The notes under the pieces were generated by a model that saw only the letters and a list, made by a program, of their open reading frames with translations, ran no database searches and had not been told where the DNA came from. Below, in pieces: positions 1 to 6,744 of a stretch of DNA of 18,095 bases (position 1 is the stretch's first letter; each line of letters starts with the position of its first letter). A program made the translations under genes and the position numbers. The stretch comes from an uncultured bacterium (GTDB taxonomy: Bacteria > Patescibacteriota > Minisyncoccia > Moranbacterales > GWC2-37-73): positions 1 through 18,095 of the forward strand of contig CAIPMZ010000041.1 in NCBI GenBank assembly GCA_903866285.1. Direction: 5' to 3'.

Positions 1-1532
1 ATCGGCCCATGTTTCATTTCACCAGAAGGATAACCCGCGCAGTGCACATAGGCTATTTCCTTGATTTTAAGCGCTCCCTCCATCGCAATTGGAAAATTAT
101 ATTTTCTGCCCATATAGAGAAAATCGGCATAATTCTTGTACTTTAAGGCAATTTTTTTGATTTCTTTTCCTTGTTTCAAAATTGTTTCAATTTGAGCAGG
201 AATTTTTTCAAGCTCTTGGAGAATTCTTTGCCCAGTGACCAGCGACATCTCTCGCTGTCGGCCAAGAAAAACGGTCAGCAAAGTCAGAATAGTGAGCTGG
301 GAGGTGAAAGCCTTAGTTGAAGCTACGCCCATTTCCGGACCCGCATGATTATAAACCCCCGCCTCAGTTTCGCGCGCAATGGTCGAGCCAACCGTATTGA
401 TGATGCCCAAAGTTAGAGCTCCTTTATTTTTAGCCTCTAGAATGGCGGCCAGCGTGTCTGCTGTTTCGCCTGACTGCGAAATCGCAATCACGGCAGTTTT
501 TCTATTTAAAATCGGCTTACGATAACGAAACTCGCTAGCATATTCAACTTCCACCGGAATGCCAGCATATTCTTCCAGCATGTATTCGCCAACTAAGCCG
601 GCATAATAGGACGTGCCACAGCTAACAATAACGATGCGATTAATGTTTTTCAATTTTTTTTCCACATCTCGCAATCCTCCAAGCCTTGCCATACCATCCG
701 CTTTTGAAATCCTGCCTCGCATCGCATTTTTCACTGATTCAGGTTGTTCAAAAGCCTCCTTGAGCATGAAATGGGGGAAACCGTTTTTTTGCGCTTGCTC
801 CATGTCCCAATCAAGCGTGCTGACTTTCTTTTCAATTTTTTTGTTTTTAATGTTCATGACCTCAAAACCTTCCGGCGTGATCAAGGCCACCTCCCCATCT
901 TCTAAATAAACAACCTTGTCTGTATATTGCACAATCGCGCAGGCATCCGAAGCAACAATAAATTCCTCCTTACCGACTCCAAGCAAAAGCGGACTTCCCA
1001 GGCGCGCTACGATCATCTGCGCTGGATGATCTTTATGCAAAATTGCCAGACCATAGGTTCCCTTGAGTAATTTCAGCGATTGCAAAACTGCTTCACGAAA
1101 ATCCATTTTTTTGCAAAATTCTTCAATCAAATGAGCTACAATTTCACTGTCAGTCTCGGAAGAAAAATGATGGCCATTCTTGATCAGCTGATTTTTGAGC
1201 TGCTGATAATTTTCAATAATTCCATTGTGCACAACTGAAATGTTTCCGTTGCAATCAAGGTGGGGATGACAATTTTTATTACAAGGCTTACCGTGGGTTG
1301 CCCAACGGGTATGTGCGATTCCTGTGTTACTGATAATATGCTGACTGGAAACTTTTTCTTCTAACATCGCAACTTTGCCAGTTGCCTTCAAGGTTAGAAT
1401 CTTACTAGTAGGGCCTGACGTAATCACTGAAATTCCAGCGCTATCATAGCCTCGATATTCAAGCCGCTTCAGCCCATCCAATAAAATCGGCACCGCTTGT
1501 TTTTTTCCAATATATCCAATAATTCCACACAT
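1..1532 (-). CDS. glmS: Glutamine--fructose-6-phosphate aminotransferase (isomerizing), 3' end outside window
   Basis: GlmS makes glucosamine-6-phosphate from fructose-6-phosphate and glutamine, the entry step to UDP-GlcNAc, peptidoglycan and surface sugars, in the cytosol. The protein opens with MCGIIGYIG, giving the N-terminal nucleophile Cys after Met removal. This fixes the start at 1532, although an out-of-frame ATG lies 14 nt upstream. After the glutaminase domain come the two SIS isomerase domains: a CGTSYYAG motif, SQSGET at residues 352-357, then GPEMGVASTKAF, and PSGEMKHGP ending at the left edge, with His508 matching the catalytic histidine (504 in E. coli). I read 510 codons without a frameshift. 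The family is about 600 residues, so roughly the last 95, including the C-terminal tail that closes the active site, are missing from the window. The identification is very secure. The GlmR/YvcK homologue lies about 3.2 kb upstream on the same strand. Confidence 0.97.
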   Translation of the reverse strand, partial: MCGIIGYIGKKQAVPILLDGLKRLEYRGYDSAGISVITSGPTSKILTLKATGKVAMLEEKVSSQHIISNTGIAHTRWATHGKPCNKNCHPHLDCNGNISVVHNGIIENYQQLKNQLIKNGHHFSSETDSEIVAHLIEEFCKKMDFREAVLQSLKLLKGTYGLAILHKDHPAQMIVARLGSPLLLGVGKEEFIVASDACAIVQYTDKVVYLEDGEVALITPEGFEVMNIKNKKIEKKVSTLDWDMEQAQKNGFPHFMLKEAFEQPESVKNAMRGRISKADGMARLGGLRDVEKKLKNINRIVIVSCGTSYYAGLVGEYMLEEYAGIPVEVEYASEFRYRKPILNRKTAVIAISQSGETADTLAAILEAKNKGALTLGIINTVGSTIARETEAGVYNHAGPEMGVASTKAFTSQLTILTLLTVFLGRQREMSLVTGQRILQELEKIPAQIETILKQGKEIKKIALKYKNYADFLYMGRKYNFPIAMEGALKIKEIAYVHCAGYPSGEMKHGP

Positions 1533-1624
1533 AGAATTAGTTTCATTAAATATTAACCTTACTTGCATTCCCGATAGGATAAGCCATTTGGCTCTTCTAT
1601 TGAAAAGTCATTGCCCGTTGCAAA

Positions 1625-1637
1625 GAGGCTTAGCCTC
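1625..1637 (-). terminator. Weak hairpin downstream of the HAD gene
   Basis: The 5-bp stem GAGGC/GCCTC has a 3-nt loop and is followed on the minus strand by only three T residues. It lies 20-33 nt after the HAD-gene stop and before glmS. It may be a weak terminator or just a leader hairpin of glmS. A second short stem (AGCC AAAT GGCT) lies between it and glmS. The rest of this 125-nt gap shows no convincing promoter. Confidence 0.25.
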
Positions 1638-1657
1638 CAATGTCTAGCCATTGCCAA

Positions 1658-2311
1658 TTACCTTGATTTTGTATTAGAAATTATTTTTTCCACCTCTTTC
1701 AAATCATGCGCTTCCCAGTCGCAAAATTCATTTTGCTGGTCGCAGTAACGCCCTTCTTTCCGACAAAGAAAAATTGTCAGTATGGCAGGATGCTTCTTTT
1801 TGACATCCTCGAGTTGCTCAATTCGATCATCAATAAAAATTATTTTTTCTGTTGGCTTAATTGGTACTTCTTCAATTAACTGAGCTACCGCCTGCGCTTT
1901 CAAATTTTCCGTTACCACACAACTCTCGACTAACTCACTTAGCCCACTCCCAATAAATTTACGCTGTTGAAAACTCGGCAGGCCAAAGGAAACCACATAT
2001 AAGTTTTCCTTGCCCATTGCTACCAGGAAAGCTTGGACATCCGCAAAAACAAAACGACGCAAATCTTGCAACTGCGTGTTAAGCTCCGCCCGGATGCCAG
2101 CCACCTTAATTTTCTCATATTTTTCTAAGCGAGCAAGCAAGCCCTCGGGGTTAAATAATTTTACGTTGCCATTAGCCTGAGCTACAGGATCATAATAATA
2201 CTGTTGGAAAAGCTCCTGGCTAATTCCTGCCTTAGCAAAAAACTCTTTCAAATAGGCGCTGAAATCCCTAGTGTTAAAAAGCACATCGTCAAAGTCGATA
2301 AAAATTTTCAT
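1658..2311 (-). CDS. HAD-like hydrolase, substrate unknown
   Basis: This 217-residue cytosolic protein has the HAD superfamily framework. Motif I is FIDFDDVLF at residues 4-12, with D6 as the likely nucleophile and D8 as the acid/base. Ser108 in VVSFG is a plausible motif II, Lys118 may be the motif III base, and IIFIDDR with Asp161-Asp162 forms motif IV. Between motifs I and II lies about 95 residues of mostly helical, charged sequence, consistent with a C1-type cap. That suggests a small phosphorylated metabolite or nucleotide as substrate, but nothing identifies it. The C-terminal third is rich in Cys and His (Cys183, Cys190, Cys197, His202), which I cannot interpret. The ATG at 2311 is the only start that keeps motif I at the N-terminus. 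The gene lies between the PAP2 phosphatase and glmS on the same strand. Family assignment is good; function is unknown. Confidence 0.8.
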   Translation of the reverse strand: MKIFIDFDDVLFNTRDFSAYLKEFFAKAGISQELFQQYYYDPVAQANGNVKLFNPEGLLARLEKYEKIKVAGIRAELNTQLQDLRRFVFADVQAFLVAMGKENLYVVSFGLPSFQQRKFIGSGLSELVESCVVTENLKAQAVAQLIEEVPIKPTEKIIFIDDRIEQLEDVKKKHPAILTIFLCRKEGRYCDQQNEFCDWEAHDLKEVEKIISNTKSR

Positions 2312-2371
2312 ACAGAAATGGTTTATTTTGAAATAATTAGCTAACTACAGGAAAATGTAGCTTTGCTGATT

Positions 2372-2510
2372 TTAGAAACAAGGAACAATGGGCTTTAGAA
2401 ATAAGCAATGGAAATTAGAAAAAAGAAATTAGAAATCATTTTTCTTAATGCCTACTTCTTATTCCTACTTCCAATGACCTACGTTCCCTTCCTCTGGACA
2501 AAGGCTGATG
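2372..2510. repeat. Intergenic heptamer-word array with opposite-facing arms
   Basis: The 212-nt gap between the PAP2 and HAD genes contains no gene. Its left half has purine-rich 7-nt words in phase, for example GGAAATT, AGAAAAA, AGAAATT and AGAAATC from 2410 to 2437. Its right half (about 2438-2507) is pyrimidine-rich, with CCTACTT at 2451 and again at 2464. The reverse complement of the right half resembles the left half (GGAATAAG.AG..GG.ATTA against GAAATAAGCAATGGAAATTA), so the gap can form a long imperfect hairpin. A short CTACA/TGTAG stem lies just left of it, near 2344-2360. Confidence 0.55.
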
Positions 2511-2523
2511 ATAAAAATATCTT

Positions 2524-3060
2524 TTAAAACAGCATTCTCGCCACCTCCAGTGCCACCCAACCATAAGCATAGCCCAACAAGATTCCAACTGCAACATCAC
2601 TAGGATAATGCATGCCATTATGCAAACGAGAAAAAGCCATTAGAATAATCATCCCAATTGAAAGTAAAAGCAAGGACGGATAAAAACTCACAATCACCAC
2701 CAGCATCGCCATGGTTGTCGCCATATGACTCGAAGGAAAAGAAGCATCACTAAATTTTTTTCCAATTGGGGTTATTATTTCTGGATATGTAACATACGGC
2801 CTTTTCCGTTTTGGAAAAAATCGAGTTAAAAAATGCTTAATAAGTCCCTCCGTTATTCCAAAGTGCAGCGCGCAAACAATTAAAACCGCTACTAAAAAAC
2901 TATTTGTAATCACCGGATGGGTAATGACGGCGACAATAGTTAAAACTAGCCAGAAAAAAGCTAAGAATCTAATTGAATTTACTAAACCTAAAAAACTATC
3001 CAGTCGCTTAAAGCCGACCTGATTTAAATATTTTACAAATTTTATTTCAAAATTATCCAT
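2524..3060 (-). CDS. PAP2-family membrane phosphatase (undecaprenyl-diphosphatase-like)
   Basis: This 178-residue membrane protein carries the three PAP2 signature motifs: a basic stretch ending in Arg87-Pro88 (PKRKRP; the first conserved basic position is Arg80), PSSH at 109-112 with the acid His112, and SRLHNGMHYPSD at 144-155, a perfect SR-x5-H-x3-D with the nucleophile His151. About five hydrophobic segments surround them, near residues 33-47, 52-67, 114-122, 126-142 and 157-172. Family enzymes remove phosphate from lipid phosphates; bacterial members of this size often recycle undecaprenyl diphosphate (PgpB/BcrC type) at the membrane. That would suit the nearby glmS and glmR-like genes, but lipid specificity cannot be read from sequence. 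The ATG at 3060 has no clear Shine-Dalgarno. The family call is strong; the substrate is inferred. Confidence 0.88.
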   Translation of the reverse strand: MDNFEIKFVKYLNQVGFKRLDSFLGLVNSIRFLAFFWLVLTIVAVITHPVITNSFLVAVLIVCALHFGITEGLIKHFLTRFFPKRKRPYVTYPEIITPIGKKFSDASFPSSHMATTMAMLVVIVSFYPSLLLLSIGMIILMAFSRLHNGMHYPSDVAVGILLGYAYGWVALEVARMLF

Positions 3061-3063
3061 AAG

Positions 3064-3158
3064 ATCAAATCATGTAACATGTAACATAAAACATGGAACA
3101 AAAATGCCTAATTTCTAATACCAACTTAACTTAATTCGTTAATCCGTTAATTCTTTAA
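3064..3158. repeat. Intergenic array of 7-nt then 8-nt words
   Basis: This gap separates the Nramp gene from the PAP2 gene. From 3064 to 3098 it reads as consecutive heptamers: ATCAAAT, CATGTAA twice, CATAAAA, CATGGAA. From 3135 to 3158 it reads as three octamers: TTCGTTAA, TCCGTTAA, TTCTTTAA. The CATGGAA word recurs inside tgt (13444-13450). No promoter or terminator was recognised. Confidence 0.6.
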
Positions 3159-3172
3159 TAGATCATAACTTA

Positions 3173-4633
3173 CTAAATAAATTCCATTCCCACCATCACA
3201 ACAATCGCAATCGTCATGGCCACCACGGCAAACCAACCAAAAAATTTAACCCATTTTGGATGACGCTCCTCTCCCATGATTTCTGGATTATCTCCAATCT
3301 TCATAATTAAATACAATAGCGGTACCGCGATAATTCCGTTTAAAAAGGCTGACCAATACAGCGCGGCAATTGGATTAATTTTGAAAAAATTAAACAGGCC
3401 CCCAAAAACAATCGAAAGCGTAATAATTAAATAAAAACCTTTCGCTTGCAGGAATTTATATTCTAAGCCTTCTTTCCAACTCAAAACTTCCGAAAGTGCA
3501 TACGCCCCACTCCCCGCTAAGACCGGAATTGCCAATAGTCCCGTCCCAATAATGCCAAAAGCAAACAGCGCCGCCGCATTTTTTCCAGCCAGGGGTGCCA
3601 AGGCTTTGGCCGCGTCAGCCGCCGTATTGATATTCGTAATACCATTAGCGAAAAGGACTTGCGCTGTTGTCAGGACAATAAAGAAAAAAACGATATTAGC
3701 TAAAACCATCCCCGTATACACATCGCCTCGCATATGAGAGATCCGATTACAAAGCCCCTTCTTTGTGTGACACTTGTGCTTAAGTAATTTATTTTCCTCC
3801 ACCTCTTCCGAAGCCTGCCAGAAAAAAAGATATGGGGTGATTGTCGTGCCGAAAACCGCCACCATCGCAAATAAATATTCGTTGCTTAAGGTTATCGTTG
3901 GGATAAAAGAATGTTTAAAAATTTCCAGCCAATCCGGATGGATCATAAAGCCCGTTACGACGTAAGCCAAAACTGAAACAGCTAAGAACTTTAGAAATTT
4001 TACGTACAAATGATATTGTACAAAAATCTCCAACAACGTTATCACCACCGTAAGCCCAATAATAATCAGATAAGAATTAACATCACTAAACATCCCAATT
4101 GCTGCCGCCATCGCTCCCAGGTCTGCTCCGATATTTACCACGTTAGCCACAATCAGTAAAGTTACGGCTCCCAACAAAACTTTGCGGCTATAATGCGTTT
4201 TAATAACTCCCGCCAAGCCTTTATTAGTAACAACGCCAATTCTTGCGCAAGCTTCCTGAATAGCTGTCATCACTGGCAAAAGCCAGACCGCCATCCACAA
4301 AATTGAAAGGCCGAAAGTTGCGCCGACCGCTGAATAAGTTCCAATCCCCGAAGGATCATCATCCGAAGCACCCGTAATTACCCCTGGTCCAAGTGCCTTT
4401 AAAAAAAGTCTGGCTTTTTTATACGGCGTTCCCAGCAGTTTTTTGGCTACCTCAATTTCAGATGTTGCAACTTTCAGCGTTCCATCCAACGCCCGCACCG
4501 ATTCGATTTCACCCCAAACAATCAACCGCTTAACTAAAATCAGCGGGATTCCTAACTCCCGCCGAAATTCCGAAAGCGAAAGTAACTTATTAGATTGAGG
4601 ATCATTTTGAGTTGCTTGATCTTGTTTTTCCAT
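3173..4633 (-). CDS. Non-canonical Nramp-family metal transporter with N-terminal helix-turn-helix domain
   Basis: Residues 80-486 form an Nramp (SLC11/COG1914) inner-membrane transporter with about 11 hydrophobic segments. TM1 carries SDDDPSGIGTYS (D91-G96) in place of the classical DPGN. TM6 carries TPY (266-268) in place of the metal-binding MPH. This is the DPSG/(S/T)PY branch, which lacks the metal-coordinating methionine, so Mn/Fe uptake should not be assumed. Residues 17-67 look like a separate cytosolic MerR/excisionase-type helix-turn-helix domain: LSxxEFRRELGI, then VKRLIVWGEIESVR, then a GTLKV wing and SEIEVAKKLL. A soluble loop near 286-295 has Cys288, His289 and Cys295. I chose the ATG at 4633. 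An upstream in-frame GTG (4651) lies inside the neighbouring repeat and adds only six residues. The transporter family is certain; substrate and the role of the DNA-binding-like domain are unknown. Confidence 0.88.
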   Translation of the reverse strand: MEKQDQATQNDPQSNKLLSLSEFRRELGIPLILVKRLIVWGEIESVRALDGTLKVATSEIEVAKKLLGTPYKKARLFLKALGPGVITGASDDDPSGIGTYSAVGATFGLSILWMAVWLLPVMTAIQEACARIGVVTNKGLAGVIKTHYSRKVLLGAVTLLIVANVVNIGADLGAMAAAIGMFSDVNSYLIIIGLTVVITLLEIFVQYHLYVKFLKFLAVSVLAYVVTGFMIHPDWLEIFKHSFIPTITLSNEYLFAMVAVFGTTITPYLFFWQASEEVEENKLLKHKCHTKKGLCNRISHMRGDVYTGMVLANIVFFFIVLTTAQVLFANGITNINTAADAAKALAPLAGKNAAALFAFGIIGTGLLAIPVLAGSGAYALSEVLSWKEGLEYKFLQAKGFYLIITLSIVFGGLFNFFKINPIAALYWSAFLNGIIAVPLLYLIMKIGDNPEIMGEERHPKWVKFFGWFAVVAMTIAIVVMVGMEFI

Positions 4634-4648
4634 AGAATTACAAATTTT

Positions 4649-4767
4649 CACGAATTTTTTACGGATTTTCGCTAATCACGAATTTTTTGTTTAATCATTT
4701 ATAATGATTATCCATAAGCTACTAATCCGTGATCCGTTTTAATCTGTTATTAATCTGCCCTTATTCG
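4649..4767. repeat. Family-B intergenic inverted word array, copy 1
   Basis: This gap lies between the GlmR-like gene and the Nramp gene. CACGAAT occurs at 4649 and 4677, exactly 28 nt (four heptamers) apart, with TTTTTAC and GGATTTT words between. The right half faces the other way: CTAATCCGTGATCCGT (4722-4737) contains ATCCGTG followed by ATCCGT, then GTTATTAATCTG (4746-4757). Both right-half strings recur exactly at 6698-6713 and 6722-6733. The two halves are roughly reverse-complementary, giving a possible hairpin of about 35 bp per arm. Confidence 0.65.
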
Positions 4768-4771
4768 TTAT

Positions 4772-5800
4772 TTAGATGATTTCCTTAATAATACTCTCAA
4801 AGTCGCCCATCTCCAAGATCATCATTAAAACTTTGGCGAGCTTGTCGCTATCATGACGGATAAACGCTCGACGACTGGCAAATACATCAACTTTACTGTA
4901 ACTTGGTTTTTTACCACTGATCAAATCAGCTTTGACAATTTTATAATTTCGATCGGTTTTTTGGTTTTTATCAAACGAAACCAATAGCTCTTTTTGATCG
5001 GCATATTTTTTAATTAAATAAGCAGCCGGCTTTTGACTATTAAAAGTCGCGAAATTAATCCTACTGCCCCCGAGATATTTATTGATATCAGTCACATAAT
5101 CATCCAAGGAAAAACCATCATTATGCCCTTTTTTATTCACCAAATTACAATTATAGACAACGACTGCTTTTGAGTCTCTAATTGCTTGCGGAATTCCCTC
5201 AGCCAATAAGTTCGGAATAATACTGCAATAATGATGTCCTGGGCCAATCACAATTAAATCCGCCTCCAGTAATTTTTCAATCGCTTTTTTACTAGCTTTG
5301 GTGCGTGGAAAAAGTGAAGCTTTTTTGAGTCCAATCGTAGCTAAATCAAAGCTGTGATCAACCTCCACAACCCCTTCTAATTTTTTGCCATTATTAAGTT
5401 CAAATAAGATGTTCGTATCTCGATCAAGCACCGGCACCACTTCGCCTTTGACATTTAAAATATTAACTGCCTCCGCCACACCCTTGGCAAAGCTTCCGTT
5501 AATTTTTTCCAACGCCGAAAGAAAAAGGTTACCAAAACTATGACCTTTCAGCCCACCTTCTTCAAAACGATAATTCATCAGTTCGCGTAGCATTGCCGAA
5601 GAATCGCTCAGCGCCACCAAACATTGCCTCACATCCCCCGGCGGAAGCACACCCAACTCATCGCGCAAAACTCCACTTGCCCCACCATTGTCCGTCATCG
5701 AAACAATCGCCGTCAAATCCACTGCATATTTTTTCAATCCACTTAGCAACATAAAACTCCCATTGCCACCCCCAATTGTTACAATTTTTTTTCTCTGCAT
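4772..5800 (-). CDS. GlmR/YvcK-like protein of the CofD family
   Basis: This 342-residue cytosolic protein belongs to the CofD/YvcK family. It has the N-terminal glycine loop IGGGNGS (9-15), the conserved TDNGGASGVLRDELG (36-50), PPGDVRQC (53-60), GHSFGNLFLSAL, GPGHHYCSIIPNLL, and an NxVxKxGHNDGFSLDDY segment. The length matches the YvcK branch. In Bacillus subtilis this protein (GlmR) binds UDP-GlcNAc, supports growth on gluconeogenic carbon, and stimulates GlmS. Here glmS lies about 3.2 kb downstream on the same strand, and a sugar nucleotidyltransferase is directly upstream, which supports an amino-sugar role. The usual GGGTG is GGGNG and the usual ADDGGSSG is TDNGGASG, mild deviations near the ligand site. 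The transferase chemistry of CofD (2-phospholactate) is unlikely because no F420 genes are seen. The family call is strong; the regulatory role is inferred. Confidence 0.88.
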   Translation of the reverse strand: MQRKKIVTIGGGNGSFMLLSGLKKYAVDLTAIVSMTDNGGASGVLRDELGVLPPGDVRQCLVALSDSSAMLRELMNYRFEEGGLKGHSFGNLFLSALEKINGSFAKGVAEAVNILNVKGEVVPVLDRDTNILFELNNGKKLEGVVEVDHSFDLATIGLKKASLFPRTKASKKAIEKLLEADLIVIGPGHHYCSIIPNLLAEGIPQAIRDSKAVVVYNCNLVNKKGHNDGFSLDDYVTDINKYLGGSRINFATFNSQKPAAYLIKKYADQKELLVSFDKNQKTDRNYKIVKADLISGKKPSYSKVDVFASRRAFIRHDSDKLAKVLMMILEMGDFESIIKEII

Positions 5801-5823
5801 ATATTAATACTAATTTACACTGG

Positions 5824-5953
5824 TTATTTACGGATTTTTACTAATCACGGATAGCTTACGGATTTTTACGGATTATTTACAGATTTTCACTGATCACGGA
5901 TTTTTGCATTTTAATTCGTGATTCGTGTTAATCCGTCATAAATCTGTGTTTAT
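5824..5953. repeat. Family-B intergenic inverted word array, copy 2 (longest)
   Basis: The 14-mer TTACGGATTTTTAC occurs at 5828-5841 and 5856-5869 (28 nt apart). ATCACGGAT occurs at 5844 and 5893 (49 nt apart). ATTCGTG is tandem at 5914-5927. All spacings are multiples of 7. TTTTTACTAATCAC (5835-5848) recurs exactly at 6672-6685 in the next gap. The right arm (5912-5950) resembles the reverse complement of the left arm, so the whole gap between the nucleotidyltransferase and the GlmR-like gene can fold as a long imperfect hairpin. The last in-phase heptamer, at 5947-5953, runs 1 nt into the nucleotidyltransferase stop codon. Confidence 0.7.
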
Positions 5954-6636
5954 TAGTTAGCAAACTTACCAATAATTTCCTGGGCTTTCTCCAATTGCTC
6001 AGGGTCTCCAATTGGGAACCAGTCACTAGCTTTTTCAACCTTTACAGGATAATCTTTCGCCATTAGAACTAACGTCTGAGGAAGGCCAAACTCCGCATTT
6101 CCAATCGGCACCAGCGGATATTCAAAAAACTTTTTGTTTAGCTTATAAAGGCCGACGTTTGCAAGCGCGCGGTAGGCAACCTTCCCTCTTTCAATTATTT
6201 CCTCCAAATTTCCAGTTTCATTAAACTTAATAATTCCAAATTTATCCGAAGCATCGATTTCTAGTCCCAATAACGCTAAGTCATTTTTCAACATTTTTTC
6301 AACATCTTTTTTTAAATATAAATCATCGCCATTCATTACTAAAAAATCAGCGTTGACTAAATTTTTTATTAAATGAACTGCGCCGCCAGAGCCGTTTAAT
6401 TTTTCCTGCACCACATAAGAAATTTTCTTGCCCCCGTAAAAATCACCAAAATATTCTTTAATCTGATTTCCCAAATAACCAATCACAAAAATCACTTCAT
6501 CAACTTCAGCCGGAAGTGCGTCAATTTTCCAAGCCAAAATCGGCTTATCTTGAACTTTCAACATATTTTTAGGAACATTGTCGGTCAATTCTCTCATTCT
6601 TGTTCCCCGACCAGCGGTCAAAATTACTATCTGCAT
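5953..6636 (-). CDS. Sugar-phosphate nucleotidyltransferase (NTP_transferase family)
   Basis: This cytosolic enzyme of about 227 residues has the NTP_transferase fold signature at its N-terminus, LTAGRGTRM (6-14), followed by VPKNMLKV with the conserved lysine. MNGDD is the metal-binding acidic site, and EFGLPQTLVLM comes near the end. The family joins a sugar-1-phosphate to an NTP; short single-domain members include RmlA-like, HddC-like and MurNAc-1-P uridylyltransferase-like enzymes, and the sugar cannot be chosen from sequence alone. There is no C-terminal left-handed beta-helix, so it is not a full GlmU. I chose the ATG at 6636, which starts MQIVILTAGRG. An in-frame GTG at 6657 would add seven residues but lies in the adjacent repeat. 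It is immediately upstream of the GlmR-like gene, in keeping with a sugar-nucleotide theme. Confidence 0.85.
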   Translation of the reverse strand: MQIVILTAGRGTRMRELTDNVPKNMLKVQDKPILAWKIDALPAEVDEVIFVIGYLGNQIKEYFGDFYGGKKISYVVQEKLNGSGGAVHLIKNLVNADFLVMNGDDLYLKKDVEKMLKNDLALLGLEIDASDKFGIIKFNETGNLEEIIERGKVAYRALANVGLYKLNKKFFEYPLVPIGNAEFGLPQTLVLMAKDYPVKVEKASDWFPIGDPEQLEKAQEIIGKFAN

Positions 6637-6654
6637 ATTATTAATGCTAATATT

Positions 6655-6743
6655 CACGAATTATTTACGAATTTTTACTAATCACAAATCCTAATCGCTA
6701 ATCCGTGATCCGTACAGATCCGTTATTAATCTGTGATAATCCG
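6655..6743. repeat. Family-B intergenic inverted word array, copy 3
   Basis: This gap lies between leuS and the nucleotidyltransferase. CACGAAT at 6655 and CACAAAT at 6683 are 28 nt apart with ACGAATTTTTACTAAT between them. The right half carries CTAATCCGTGATCCGT (6698-6713) and GTTATTAATCTG (6722-6733), exact copies of strings in the 4649-4767 gap. The halves are roughly reverse-complementary. No promoter or terminator is evident. Confidence 0.65.
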
Positions 6744-6744
6744 T

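Noticed and set aside
613..909. Plus-strand frame of 98 codons within glmS
   Set aside because: It is antisense to conserved glmS motifs and has no family features or start signal.
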